Made by a program: the position numbers and the translations under genes
Shown here: piece after piece, positions 21,692 through 30,594 of the stretch
How the letters are laid out: every line of letters starts with the position of its first letter
How positions within the stretch are numbered: the stretch's first letter is position 1
The notes under the pieces: model-generated
The model's database searches: none
The model's input: only the letters and a program-made list of their open reading frames with translations
Told to the model about the DNA's origin: nothing
DNA from: Novibacillus thermophilus
GTDB lineage: Bacteria > Bacillota > Bacilli > Thermoactinomycetales > Novibacillaceae
Assembly (NCBI RefSeq): GCF_002005165.1
Contig: NZ_CP019699.1
Location: forward strand, 3,286,001 to 3,350,000
DNA: 64,000 nucleotides
Reading direction: 5' to 3'

Positions 21692-22062
21692 TACAATGAA
21701 CCCAGCTAAGCGCAAGTTGCGATGCTCTTAAAAACCGATCATACCAGGCATTGAACATTGCAAAACAAGACTATCCCTTTTTAAGGTCAAGATACGTCTT
21801 CATCTTTTTTTCAAATGTAAAGGCGATTGACGGTAAGATCGGTTTATGGGATTCTAATTTTAAAGTTCTTCAATAAAGGGGCAAAGTCCTTTTTTTGAGC
21901 TTCAAATTCCTCACGCTTCAGAGGCGATTTTCATGCAAAATGCTCAAAAAAAAAAGAGGGGGGCGTGACACAACGCCTAACGGCTAATTTTCAACTCAAC
22001 TCTTAGCTCGCTGGTCACAATGGTGGTTCCCTTCTCGTGAGCGATATAAAGGAGGTCCTAGC
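21692..22062. other. AT-rich non-coding region with nested inverted repeats
   Basis: No intact gene in about 370 bases. AAACCGATC (21732-21740) pairs with GATCGGTTT (21837-21845). TTTTTTTGAGC (21890-21900) pairs with GCTCAAAAAAA (21942-21952). Inside the latter are CCTC/GAGG (21909-21924) and ATTTT/AAAAT (21927-21941). Minus-strand frames are broken by stops and I recognise no protein. Possibilities are terminators flanking a lost gene, an untranslated regulatory leader for the transporter downstream, or a decayed mobile element. Base composition is clearly more AT-rich than the neighbouring his genes. Confidence 0.45.
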
Positions 22063-23640
22063 TTGAGTTCGAAAAAGGTTGCGATCTTGGGAAGTAGCGG
22101 CGGGAATTTGTATACCCTCGGTGGAAAAGATCCAATGAAACTTCTGCAAGAAATACACGCCCAGTGTGTTGCGGCGAATGTTGGCATTGCTGCCGTGCAA
22201 TTCATTGGTGCGAAGGCCTCGATGGACACGGTCCAGGAGACGACACCGGCGGAGTTATACGTATGGGATTCGTCGACACAAACAGCCCGTGTGGCGTTTT
22301 CTGGAACACTTCGAGAAGTGAACGAACAGGCCGTGCACATCGACAACGAAGTCGCTCAACAAATTGACGCCGGCCACATTGACGGCATTATCTTAATGAG
22401 TGCCGATCCAAACGGTACGAATAAAGAAGCGATTGCCGCAGCGATTAGAAAGCGCATCCCGATTGTTGGGACAGGCGGTACCTCTATGGCGATAACCAGT
22501 TCTAAAGGCGGTCATGTCATCGCCGCGTCGGGGACGACGGGAACGACGAACCGGACGCGCGCTGTTTCGTTCCTCAGTTCACTGGCGAAATATTGGGGGA
22601 TGAGTTATCGGCCGGCGATTGGTCACTCGAAGGAGACCGTGGCAGACAACCCTCTAAAACGGATTCAATTTAGAGGGATCATGTTAGCTGCCTTACCGGG
22701 CTTTATTTCTCTCGCCATTATTCTCGCTCTTAGTAAAATCCCCATCCTGTCAAGCCTAAGTGACGTTTTTGATATCCTAATAAAAGCGTTGCCAGTTATA
22801 CTAGCTGCCATAGCCGCTAGACAAATATCCGGATTAGACGAAATTGCCATAGTTGCAGGCATTGTCTCGGGTGTGTTATCTGTTGATGGCGGGATCATTG
22901 GCGGGATGATCGCGGGAATCCTCGCGGGAATTCTTGTCAGTTTCCTTTTTCAAAAGTGTGTTAGCTGGAATTTCCCGACAACGACCGTTAACATTGTCGC
23001 CGGTGGACTATCCGGACTCATGGCCGGCTCGTTTGTTTACTTTCTCATCGCACCGTTGGCGTTGGAAGCCGGAAATTTAATTCGGCAAGCCATTGAATCG
23101 ACGATTGCTTTAAGTCCGATTTTGGCTGGTCTTGTAGCCGGACTCCTTATTTGGCCGGCCATTCTTGGCGGCGTTTATCATGCAGCTATTTTACCTATTG
23201 TGCTCTTGGAAATGGAAAAATCAGGAAATAGCTTTCTCGGCGCTGTAGATATGACGGGTCTCGTCATGGTATCGGCTGGAATAACTTTGGCCAACGTTAT
23301 CTTACCCCGCAAGAGGGGAGAAGCGACACTCGCAACACCCGGATTTTTAATCAATATGGGGTTTGGGACGTTTGTCGAGGCGGCCTATCCATTTATGTTC
23401 TCTAACAAAATGGTTTTTGCCGGAGCGATAGGATCGGCTGGATTGGCCGGTTTACTTGTCGGACTTTTTGAAGTAAGGGGAACGGCTTATGTGCCATCCC
23501 TCGTATCTCCCTTTTTGTCCAACAATGTGACCGGACTCACGATGGCCATGGCAGGCGGCTTTGTCAGTTCATTTGTGATTACACTCATTGCAAACAAATT
23601 GAGTAAGAAAAAAGACAGTACCACAATGAAGGGGGACTGA
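22063..23640 (+). CDS. EIIC-like (fructose-type PTS) multi-pass membrane protein with unrecognised N-terminal domain
   Basis: A 525-residue protein starting at TTG 22063, six bases after AAGGAGGT. Residues 1-195 are soluble and glycine-rich: GSSGGNLYTLGGKDP at the start, then GIILMSADPNGTNKEA and GTGGTSMAI, resembling a Rossmann-like ligand-binding fold that I cannot name. Residues about 203-515 have eight to ten hydrophobic segments. NMGFGTFVEAAYPFMF recalls the EGAIPF signature of fructose-family EIIC permeases. No EIIA or EIIB domain is attached. Codons are more AT-rich than the flanks, it is on the opposite strand to its neighbours, and B. subtilis has nothing here, all suggesting acquisition. 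A transport role is likely; the substrate is unknown. Confidence 0.6.
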   Translation: MSSKKVAILGSSGGNLYTLGGKDPMKLLQEIHAQCVAANVGIAAVQFIGAKASMDTVQETTPAELYVWDSSTQTARVAFSGTLREVNEQAVHIDNEVAQQIDAGHIDGIILMSADPNGTNKEAIAAAIRKRIPIVGTGGTSMAITSSKGGHVIAASGTTGTTNRTRAVSFLSSLAKYWGMSYRPAIGHSKETVADNPLKRIQFRGIMLAALPGFISLAIILALSKIPILSSLSDVFDILIKALPVILAAIAARQISGLDEIAIVAGIVSGVLSVDGGIIGGMIAGILAGILVSFLFQKCVSWNFPTTTVNIVAGGLSGLMAGSFVYFLIAPLALEAGNLIRQAIESTIALSPILAGLVAGLLIWPAILGGVYHAAILPIVLLEMEKSGNSFLGAVDMTGLVMVSAGITLANVILPRKRGEATLATPGFLINMGFGTFVEAAYPFMFSNKMVFAGAIGSAGLAGLLVGLFEVRGTAYVPSLVSPFLSNNVTGLTMAMAGGFVSSFVITLIANKLSKKKDSTTMKGD

Positions 23641-23643
23641 CGA

Positions 23644-24023
23644 ATGTTTAAAGGAGACATGGAGAGAAAACGTAAAATTGCCATCGAAATAAAGCGTGGT
23701 AAGCAATGGAAGAATATAATGGACAAACGATATGAAGTGCTGGCATAACCGGAGATGATGTAAAAATCGCAAAAGCGGTTGTCGACGCTGGTGTACAAAT
23801 GTCGGAGCCTCATCACCCGACAGTTGCCCTTTCCCGCTGACATCAGGAAGTGACAACGATACACGGTGGGAACACGTCAGGCATACGACTTGATTTAGTA
23901 GAGGACGTGTAGCAGCCTCCAATCCGCTATGGAAGCATCTCTCTCGACGCAGTAAACGCGTCGCCAGAAGAAACACGATTACTGCCAATGGAGCCGTTTT
24001 CGTCCATTCGCCGCGCGTCATGA
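23644..24023 (+). pseudogene. decayed gene following the EIIC-like protein
   Basis: Begins at ATG 23644, three bases after the EIIC-like stop and with GGGGGA upstream, so it was probably co-transcribed. The first frame gives MFKGDMERKRKIAIEIKRGK and stops at 23746. The frame then continues, offset, from 23706 to 24023 with coherent protein-like sequence (GDDVKIAKAVVDAGVQMSEP, EVTTIHGGNTSGIRLD, SLDAVNASPEETRLLPMEP). It is broken by in-frame stops, for example at 23733. I read it as the remains of a cytosolic partner, perhaps a TIM-barrel-like enzyme. The family is not identified with confidence. Confidence 0.6.
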
Positions 24024-24071
24024 AGAACCGTCGTTCAAACCGTTCGACACCATATTAAATCCTGCCATTTT

Positions 24072-24572
24072 TTAAGACCGTGGATGATCCTCCACATACC
24101 GGACAAACTTCGCCGGATTGCCGGCGACGAACGCGTTCGGTTCCACGTCTTTCGTCACAATGGAACCGGCGGCGACAACGGCGTTGTCGCCGATTCTCAC
24201 TCCTGGCAAAATCGTACAGTTGGCCCCGATCATGACGTTAGAACCGATCTCTACCGCCCCGAGTCGGTACTCGTGCAGTAAGTATTCGTGAGCTAAAATC
24301 GTCGTATTGTAGCCGATAATGGTGTTGTCGCCGATTTTAATTTTTTCCGGAAAAAAGATATCCATCATCACCATAAAAGCGACAGCCGTCTGCTGTCCCA
24401 CTTCCATTCCCAAAAACGAGCGGTACATGGCGTTCTTAAGCCTTAGACTCGGACAGTAGCGGGCCAACTGGATGACGATGACGTTTTTGAACACTTTCCA
24501 AAAAGGGACAGTGCGGTACATTTGCCACAATGAATTGCTGCCGCTTACAGGATACCGCGTTGTACGGCGCAT
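24072..24572 (-). CDS. yvoF: hexapeptide-repeat acyltransferase (YvoF-like)
   Basis: A 166-residue left-handed beta-helix acetyltransferase of the maltose/galactoside O-acetyltransferase type. Hexapeptide repeats run from about residue 70 to 155 (IKIGDNTIIGYNTTI, VEIGSNVMIGANCTILPGVRIGDNAVVAAGSIV). The catalytic histidine is probably in ILAHEYLLHEYRLG. The C-terminal AGNPAKFVRYVE is typical. The acceptor is unknown. B. subtilis yvoF occupies the same place downstream of yvoD and lgt. The ATG has GGGGGG five bases upstream; yvoD ends 105 bases before it. Confidence 0.85.
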   Translation of the reverse strand: MRRTTRYPVSGSNSLWQMYRTVPFWKVFKNVIVIQLARYCPSLRLKNAMYRSFLGMEVGQQTAVAFMVMMDIFFPEKIKIGDNTIIGYNTTILAHEYLLHEYRLGAVEIGSNVMIGANCTILPGVRIGDNAVVAAGSIVTKDVEPNAFVAGNPAKFVRYVEDHPRS

Positions 24573-24677
24573 CGGAGCCCCCCTATCTCAAATACGTCTG
24601 CCGTTCTAGGGTCATCCTGCACAATCATCCGTCTGCCCTCCGACCACCGGGCAAAAGATGATGGCGGCTGGGAAACG

Positions 24678-25625
24678 TCACAACGACTCCCCTTTCGCCA
24701 GCGGCGGCTGATAGCTGCGACGCCGCCAAATGCGCGCCACAACCACTGTGAGGACTATCGCCACGACGACTCGTAACAACAGCAGCGCCCAGATCGGGAT
24801 TCCCAGCGGGACGAACAGCAGTGTGTCCTCCACGACAGCGTGACAACCGCTTAAGAACAGCAGCATCACATACAAATCGCGTTTGGAAAAAGCCTGCTCC
24901 CGCGCCTGCTCGATGATCACCCCTGCTCCGAAAGCAAGGCCAAAGAGCAGCCCCGCCGCCATCGTAACGGCCCCGCGCTCCGGGATGCCGAGGACGTTCA
25001 TGGAAGCAGAAAGTTTGCGCGAGACGATGTCCAGTACCCCCCAGTCGTTCAACGCTTGAATCATGATCATCAACAAAAAGACGACGACGGAAAACTGCAG
25101 GGTACCTGTCACCGCCGTTTGCAAGGCATTCCAGACAATCGGGAGAAAACCGCTCACTTCCGCCTGATCGGGGGCGACCAACCCGTAGCGGGCCGGCTGG
25201 TCTCCACCCGACCAGACGAGATGAATGAGGGCCGCTGAACTGAAGGCCATAAACAGCCGCATCGCTGAGACAGCCAGGAGACTGACGCCAATTTTTTTGC
25301 ACAGAGCCCCTTCCACGAGCAAGTTGTGAGAAAAACTGAGCATGACGGCGAGGATAAACACTTCCTTCACCGTAAATTCCATCGTGAGCACAGCTCCGAT
25401 GGCAGCGTACAAATTGAGCAGATTCCCGAGCGCCAGCGGAATCGCCGCATCTCCCGGGAGACCGATCCAGCCCATGACCGGCTCGAACAAAAGGACGGCC
25501 CAGTCGATGATGGGCGTATGTTGCAAGACGGCTACGATAAACGTGACGGGGAACAGCACTTTTCCTAACGCCCACGCTGTCCTGATCCCAGTCTCGCATC
25601 CTTTGCGCCACTGGATTGACTTCAT
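24678..25625 (-). CDS. yvoD: nucleoside-recognition (Gate) domain membrane protein (YvoD-like)
   Basis: A 315-residue integral membrane protein with about eight hydrophobic segments. Two Gate-type repeats are suggested by [18 protein letters not shown] in the first half and [20 protein letters not shown] in the second, followed by [19 protein letters not shown]. Relatives are annotated as nucleoside recognition or spore-maturation-like proteins; the substrate is not established. The start ATG overlaps the lgt stop as ATGA, so it is translated with lgt. B. subtilis has the same lgt-yvoD-yvoF order, with ppaX (yvoE) nearby, which is absent here. Confidence 0.83.
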   Translation of the reverse strand: MKSIQWRKGCETGIRTAWALGKVLFPVTFIVAVLQHTPIIDWAVLLFEPVMGWIGLPGDAAIPLALGNLLNLYAAIGAVLTMEFTVKEVFILAVMLSFSHNLLVEGALCKKIGVSLLAVSAMRLFMAFSSAALIHLVWSGGDQPARYGLVAPDQAEVSGFLPIVWNALQTAVTGTLQFSVVVFLLMIMIQALNDWGVLDIVSRKLSASMNVLGIPERGAVTMAAGLLFGLAFGAGVIIEQAREQAFSKRDLYVMLLFLSGCHAVVEDTLLFVPLGIPIWALLLLRVVVAIVLTVVVARIWRRRSYQPPLAKGESL

Positions 25626-26539
25626 GTCGCCTCTGGCACCTCACCTGCATCCAAGTATTTCACCTTCGCCCGACCTGTTGACCGACGCACAATGATGACA
25701 GCGACGGCCGCGATCACGGTGAGGACACTCACTAATTGCGCCGTGCGAATGTTGCCGTAAGCCATCGCTCCCGGCTCAAACAATACGTACATAGGAGACC
25801 ACAACACCTCGAGGACCCCTTCCAGCCACACCGGTCCGTCAAAAGCCAAACTGTCCGTGCGCAGTCCTTCGATAAAAAAACGCCCTAGTGAATACCATAT
25901 GAGATACCCGAAGAAAATTTCACCGCGGCGCGGGTTAAATTTTCGCAAGACGACCAATATGGCGACACCGACCACGTTCCACACCGATTCGTACAAAAAC
26001 GTCGGGTGGTAGTACGCGCCGTCAATGTACATCTGATTGACAATCCAATCTGGCAGGTGAAGGTCTTCCAAAAACGAGCGCGACACTTCGCCGCCGTGCG
26101 CTTCCTGGTTCATAAAATTGCCCCAGCGCCCGATCGCCTGCCCGAGCAAAAGGCTCGGCGCCACAATGTCTGCCATCTGCAAAAACGGAATCCCTTTTTT
26201 CCGCGTATAAAAATAGCCGGCTGTGATGGCACCGATCAACGCGCCGTGAATGGCGATTCCGCCTTTCCACACGGCGATAATGTCCATTGGGTTCTGCGCG
26301 TAGTAATCCCACTGAAAAATGACGTAATACAGCCTCGCGCCGACAATCGCCGCTGGCAACACCCACACGAGCATGTCAAAAAAAACGTCACTGACCCACC
26401 CGTGCCTTCTGCCTTCGCGAACGGCCACCCACAGTCCGACTAACGTCGCTGTTCCGAGAATGATGCCGTACCAATGCACTGAAAGGGGGCCAAGTTTAAA
26501 CGCAATCGGATCCAACGCTTGCACCGCTGCCATCATCAT
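25622..26539 (-). CDS. lgt: phosphatidylglycerol:prolipoprotein diacylglyceryl transferase
   Basis: Adds diacylglycerol to the lipobox cysteine of prolipoproteins in the membrane. The 305-residue protein has about seven membrane segments. It carries the family signature [14 protein letters not shown] (about 140-153), the essential HWYGIILG histidine region near residue 22, and the late [19 protein letters not shown] 26539 is selected because AGGAG is nine bases upstream; the open frame extends 17 codons earlier without a ribosome site. Lipoprotein substrates in this window include the cytochrome c551. It overlaps yvoD. Confidence 0.95.
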   Translation of the reverse strand: MMMAAVQALDPIAFKLGPLSVHWYGIILGTATLVGLWVAVREGRRHGWVSDVFFDMLVWVLPAAIVGARLYYVIFQWDYYAQNPMDIIAVWKGGIAIHGALIGAITAGYFYTRKKGIPFLQMADIVAPSLLLGQAIGRWGNFMNQEAHGGEVSRSFLEDLHLPDWIVNQMYIDGAYYHPTFLYESVWNVVGVAILVVLRKFNPRRGEIFFGYLIWYSLGRFFIEGLRTDSLAFDGPVWLEGVLEVLWSPMYVLFEPGAMAYGNIRTAQLVSVLTVIAAVAVIIVRRSTGRAKVKYLDAGEVPEAT

Positions 26540-26680
26540 CTCGTGGTACTCCTTCCTCAATCGTCCACATCTCACCTTATTGTAGCGCAAAATTCGGTGA
26601 AGTGCGAACCTGTCAGACGCCGGAAAAGGCGGACAGACCGAACGACCGGCATCATCTGTTCTGTTGCTTTCTTCCTATTT

Positions 26681-26710
26681 TTGTTGAAAATTATCTCAAT
26701 AAAGTACAAT
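26681..26710 (+). promoter_or_regulatory. possible promoter of the M14 peptidase
   Basis: TTGTTG (26681-26686), an 18-base spacer and TACAAT (26705-26710), in a strikingly AT-rich stretch. The start codon is 60 bases further on. Other -10-like hexamers occur nearby, so the exact start is uncertain. Confidence 0.4.
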
Positions 26711-26770
26711 TTTATGCAAAGTAATGTTATATTTCTACTATACAAATAAATATATCAAGGAGGATGCAAG

Positions 26771-29434
26771 ATGGGAGTTAAACGGTTGTGGACATCTGCC
26801 TTGACTGTGTTCAGCATCATGGCGTTGCTCGCACCGTCCCTTTGGACAAGCCCGTCAGCCGCAGCTTCACTTCGCGATGTCGACCTCGAGCGCGAAACAT
26901 CCCTCGTCCGCATTACGGTTCCGGATCGGTCGACATTGGACGAGCTGGTGGCAAGTGACCTCGATTTGACCGAGTACGTGCGCGAGCGAGACGGTGCTAT
27001 CGAAGTGGACGCCGTTGTCACCGAAAGTGAACGAAAGGCCTTAAAGGCGCAAGGCTACACCGTCGAAACGGTGACGACTTACAGTGAAGTCGAGCGCACT
27101 TTAAAGCAGCGAGAACAAAAAGTCCGCCAACTCCAACAAGCGACAGCACGCGTGGACAAAATCAACATCTTGCGGGCCCAACACTTTGCGAACCAGGGCG
27201 GAACGTTCCTGTACGTTGAAGCGAAAACGAGCGCAGGGGATGCCGGAAGTGTTTCCCTCACCGCCACGTGGACGGAAGACGGTGAAAAGAAAACAGCCAC
27301 GCTGCAGCGCAAAGTGGACCAGAACGAATATTTGTACCACCACATGTTAGTCGAGATCGGTGCAGTGCCCGATCGCGTCGTCATCACCAGCAACCAAGGC
27401 GGACGCGCTGAAGTGCCGGTCACGGAGTGGGTTGGCGGAGAACCACCCGATGAAGGAGAACACTACGTCAGTGACTTTATCGACCACTATATGACTCCGA
27501 CAGAGGTGACGGCACGCATCGAGCAACTGGCCGCAGAATTTCCAGAGCTGGCCGAGATCGTCACTCTCCCTTACGAAACGAATGGCTACCGCCGAAAAGC
27601 GCAAGCCTTGATCGGCAATCCCGAAATCCACCCCGATGCCACGGTGGTGCTCACATCCAAAGCCTGGGGACACGAAGGCGGAAACGACATCACCGTAGAC
27701 GTTGAGGCATCAGATGAAGCAAACGCCGACTTAACCGTCGAAGTCAACGGAAACCACATGACTGTCAACCTCGCGACGAACGCGTCGGCTGAACCTTCTA
27801 GCACAGCTGCCGACGTCGTGGACGCCGTGAATGCATCCGCCGGACATCTAGTCACGGCGACCCTGTTTCGCAACAGTTCAGGCGACGACACGGTCCGCCC
27901 GCAGGAGAGAACGGCGCTGAACAACGGATTGGACGCACCCCCGGAAGTGTCGCGGGAACCGTTCGAAGTCAAAGCGATTCGCATCGGAAAACACCGTGAC
28001 GGATCCAAGGTGGGCGTCATGGCCTACGCCCAGGAACACGCTCGCGAATGGGTGACGCCCCTCGTCGCTGTGGAGACTGCTGAACGCCTCTTGCGCAACT
28101 ACGCCACCGACGCCGACACGAAAAAACTCGTCGACAACTTGGACATCTTCATCGTTCCGACGGTAAACCCAGACGGCGGACACTACTCGTTTTACGACTA
28201 CAACTGGCAGCGTAAGAACATGACGAACCACTGTGGACCCGAAAATTCCGACCCTTACCGACAGGATACGTGGGGTGTAGACTTAAACCGCAACCACACC
28301 GTCGGGTCTGTCTACGACGGCTACATCGGCGCTTCGACCAACTGTACGTCGGGCACGTACGCCGGACCGGAGGAACTGTCGGAACCAGAGAGCCGAAATT
28401 TGATCTGGCTCGCTGAAGAAAACCCAAACATTCAGTTCGCCATGAACATTCACAGCTACGGCGGCTATTTCATGTGGCCCCCAGGTGCGTACGACGCTGA
28501 ACGCAACACGTTGCCACGTCCGACCGCAGGAGAGGAAGCTTATTTCTGGCAGGCGTCGCAAACGATTTTGGAAGCGATCAAAGCGTACAGAGGGACTGTG
28601 ATTTTGCCTGGACGAACCGGTCCGATTCCGGACGTTCTTTACTCCGCAGCTGGAAACTCAGCCGACGCTCTCTGGTATGAACACGGGATTTACGCGTGGG
28701 ACTTTGAAGTCGGTGCAGACTTGTGGAACCCGGACACGAAAGAGTGGGAACCTGTCGGATTCCAGCCCCCGTTTGAAGAAGGGCACGCCGAAGCGATGGA
28801 GTTCGCAAACGGCATGATCGGGCTGTTTGAAGTCGCCTACCAGTACGCGACAGACGACAGACCGCCCCATTCGACGCTGAGCCCGGGAGAAGGTGCGTAT
28901 GACGGACCGGTGAAAGTTCGCTTCGATACGAGCGAGCCCGCTACCGTCTACTACACACTGGACGGGTCGCGCCCGACGTTCGATTCCGACAAAATCCAAA
29001 TTGCCGGTACCCGGGAAGGCGCCGAAACGTTAACGATCAGCAAAACGACGACGATCCATTGGTTTTCAGTGGACCCTGCCGGCAACGTTGAGGGAAATTA
29101 CGATCCAGAAGGCGATGGAGACAACTACAACAAAGCGACGATTGAAATAAATTACGGTTTACCTGACGGCATCAACGCCGCCGGCCTGAAGACGCTCATC
29201 GATCGATTGGAGCGAGAAGGAGAAATTACGCACGACGACTCTGCTCGCCATTTACGCACCCATCTGACAGCCGTCGACCGCTACGAAAGACAAGAAGCAG
29301 CAGAAAAGGTCGTCAAACACGTACAAACCTTTAAACAAGTGTTGAACCACCAGCAAGAACACGAGTGGATCTCCGAAAAAGCTTTTGACATTTTGAAAAC
29401 GTACGCCGACTTTTTGCTGGAGAAGTGGCAATAG
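26771..29434 (+). CDS. secreted M14 zinc carboxypeptidase with CHB-like and FIMAH-like C-terminal domains
   Basis: An 887-residue exported peptidase. It has a signal peptide at 1-32 (hydrophobic core, then SPSAAAS), a prodomain-like region of about 33-230, and an M14 catalytic domain of about 240-690. Zinc ligands are His423 and Glu426 (QEHAREW) and His561 (MNIHSYGG). Arg507 lies in LNRNH and the catalytic Glu646 in WDFEVG. Residues about 303-390 are an insertion between the first two strands of the catalytic fold (VNLATNASAEPSSTAADVV). Residues 700-775 resemble a chitobiase/hexosaminidase C-terminal beta domain (VYYTLDGSRPTFDSD, WFSVDPAGN). The last 90 residues form a helical FIMAH-type domain. 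AAGGAGG precedes ATG 26771. It is a lone plus-strand gene between lgt and hprK, and B. subtilis lacks it. Confidence 0.88.
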   Translation: MGVKRLWTSALTVFSIMALLAPSLWTSPSAAASLRDVDLERETSLVRITVPDRSTLDELVASDLDLTEYVRERDGAIEVDAVVTESERKALKAQGYTVETVTTYSEVERTLKQREQKVRQLQQATARVDKINILRAQHFANQGGTFLYVEAKTSAGDAGSVSLTATWTEDGEKKTATLQRKVDQNEYLYHHMLVEIGAVPDRVVITSNQGGRAEVPVTEWVGGEPPDEGEHYVSDFIDHYMTPTEVTARIEQLAAEFPELAEIVTLPYETNGYRRKAQALIGNPEIHPDATVVLTSKAWGHEGGNDITVDVEASDEANADLTVEVNGNHMTVNLATNASAEPSSTAADVVDAVNASAGHLVTATLFRNSSGDDTVRPQERTALNNGLDAPPEVSREPFEVKAIRIGKHRDGSKVGVMAYAQEHAREWVTPLVAVETAERLLRNYATDADTKKLVDNLDIFIVPTVNPDGGHYSFYDYNWQRKNMTNHCGPENSDPYRQDTWGVDLNRNHTVGSVYDGYIGASTNCTSGTYAGPEELSEPESRNLIWLAEENPNIQFAMNIHSYGGYFMWPPGAYDAERNTLPRPTAGEEAYFWQASQTILEAIKAYRGTVILPGRTGPIPDVLYSAAGNSADALWYEHGIYAWDFEVGADLWNPDTKEWEPVGFQPPFEEGHAEAMEFANGMIGLFEVAYQYATDDRPPHSTLSPGEGAYDGPVKVRFDTSEPATVYYTLDGSRPTFDSDKIQIAGTREGAETLTISKTTTIHWFSVDPAGNVEGNYDPEGDGDNYNKATIEINYGLPDGINAAGLKTLIDRLEREGEITHDDSARHLRTHLTAVDRYERQEAAEKVVKHVQTFKQVLNHQQEHEWISEKAFDILKTYADFLLEKWQ

Positions 29435-29443
29435 ACGAGACGG

Positions 29444-29487
29444 CAAAAAGCCCTTGCGGAAAGGCACCGGTCCCGCAAGGGTTTTTA
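29444..29487. terminator. bidirectional terminator between the M14 peptidase and hprK
   Basis: CCCTTGCGG (29451-29459) and CCGCAAGGG (29473-29481) form a perfect nine-pair stem. TTTTT follows on the plus strand, and CTTTTTG follows on the minus strand. It ends both convergent genes and overlaps the hprK stop codon. Confidence 0.85.
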
Positions 29488-30420
29488 ATCAAACTCGTCC
29501 GCATCTTCAATCACGTTCGTCAGCTGTTCAGCAAATTGGACGGCAGCGTTGTACCCCATGCGCTTCAAACGGTAATTCATCGCGGCCACTTCGATGATGA
29601 CCGCCAAGTTTCGGCCCGGCCGCACCGGGACCGTGAGCATGGGGAGCTCTGTGTCGATTATTTTCATTTTTTCTTCGTCCAGTCCTAACCGCTCATACTG
29701 TCGGTTTTCCTTCCACACTTCCAGCTGAATGACGAGAGAAATCGCCTTAAAGTCCCGGACGGCGCCGGCCCCGAACAACGTCATCACATTAATGATGCCG
29801 AGGCCGCGAATCTCCAACAGGTGACGAATCAAATGCGGGGCGTTTCCGACGAGTCGGTTTTCCGCCGTTTGCCTGATTTCCACCGCGTCATCGGCTACGA
29901 GGCGGTGTCCCCGCTTCACAAGTTCTAGTGCCGTCTCACTTTTACCGATCCCGCTCGCCCCGACGAGCAAAATTCCGACTCCGTACACGTCCACGAGGAC
30001 GCCGTGCATCGTCGCCCGCGGAGCGAGGACGTCTTCCAAATAGTTCGTCACCCGGCTGGCAAATTTCGTCGTCGGCAGTTCCGTTCTCAACACGGGCAAC
30101 CCCATCTCCGATGCCGGACGCACTAATTCGGGAGGAGCTTCAAAATTGCGCGTAATACAAATGCACGGCGTTTCCTTCCGACACAACTTCCGCATTCTGT
30201 CCTGCCGTTCTTCCTCATTTAGTTTATGAAAAAACGATAACTCCGTCTTACCCAACAGCTGTATGCGTTCCGCCGGGTAGTACGTGAAGTAACCGGCCAT
30301 CTCCAATCCAGGGCGAGACAGGTCACTGACCTTTATTTTGTGATCGAGACCTTCGCTGCCACACACGACTTCCAGATCAAATTTGCGCACTAAATCCTCT
30401 ACGGTTACATCGTTCGCCAT
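29485..30420 (-). CDS. hprK: HPr kinase/phosphorylase
   Basis: Phosphorylates Ser46 of HPr (or Crh) when glycolytic intermediates are high, and reverses the reaction when they fall. It is central to carbon catabolite control. The protein is 311 residues. The N-terminal regulatory domain runs to about 130. The C-terminal kinase has Walker [10 protein letters not shown], the [10 protein letters not shown] metal site and the family signature [19 protein letters not shown] 30420 has AGGCGG six bases upstream. Here it is separated from lgt by the plus-strand peptidase, unlike the adjacent hprK-lgt of B. subtilis. Its likely substrate lies at 8662-8928. Confidence 0.95.
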   Translation of the reverse strand: MANDVTVEDLVRKFDLEVVCGSEGLDHKIKVSDLSRPGLEMAGYFTYYPAERIQLLGKTELSFFHKLNEEERQDRMRKLCRKETPCICITRNFEAPPELVRPASEMGLPVLRTELPTTKFASRVTNYLEDVLAPRATMHGVLVDVYGVGILLVGASGIGKSETALELVKRGHRLVADDAVEIRQTAENRLVGNAPHLIRHLLEIRGLGIINVMTLFGAGAVRDFKAISLVIQLEVWKENRQYERLGLDEEKMKIIDTELPMLTVPVRPGRNLAVIIEVAAMNYRLKRMGYNAAVQFAEQLTNVIEDADEFD

Positions 30421-30551
30421 CCACAACCGCCTGCCTCATTCTGTCTTCACATGCCTTTCAATCCATTCCATTGCGGATGCTGCAACGGAGATGGCGGTCG
30501 GCATGTGTTACTGTCTTTTTCGATGTTAGCAAATCTCGTCCTTCGTTTCCA

Positions 30552-30579
30552 CAAAAATAGGCCGGGAAAACACCCGACC
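30552..30579 (-). terminator. rho-independent terminator of the msmX-like gene
   Basis: Minus strand GGTCGGG, a six-base loop and CCCGGCC (one wobble), followed by TATTTTT. It lies just after the ATPase stop and before hprK. Confidence 0.75.
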
Positions 30580-30594
30580 ACTGGAGAAAAACGA

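Noticed and set aside
21600-21700. T-box leader for the histidine operon
   Set aside because: The conserved T-box sequence and an adjoining terminator are absent; a promoter plus a short inverted repeat explains the region better.
21692-22062. An intact transposase or insertion sequence
   Set aside because: Inverted repeats exist but no open frame with a DDE or serine/tyrosine recombinase pattern could be read on either strand, and no target duplication was seen.
21600-22062. Sigma-54 promoter for the EIIC-like gene, given rpoN in the same window
   Set aside because: No TGGCAC-N5-TTGC pair with correct spacing was found upstream of the gene.
24625-25650. 341-codon minus-strand frame overlapping yvoD
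   Set aside because: The yvoD frame gives clear membrane segments and Gate-type motifs and couples to lgt; the alternative frame is Arg/Gly-rich with no family features.
26540-26590. Extension of lgt by 17 codons
   Set aside because: No ribosome site; AGGAG is correctly spaced for the ATG at 26539, and family members begin there.
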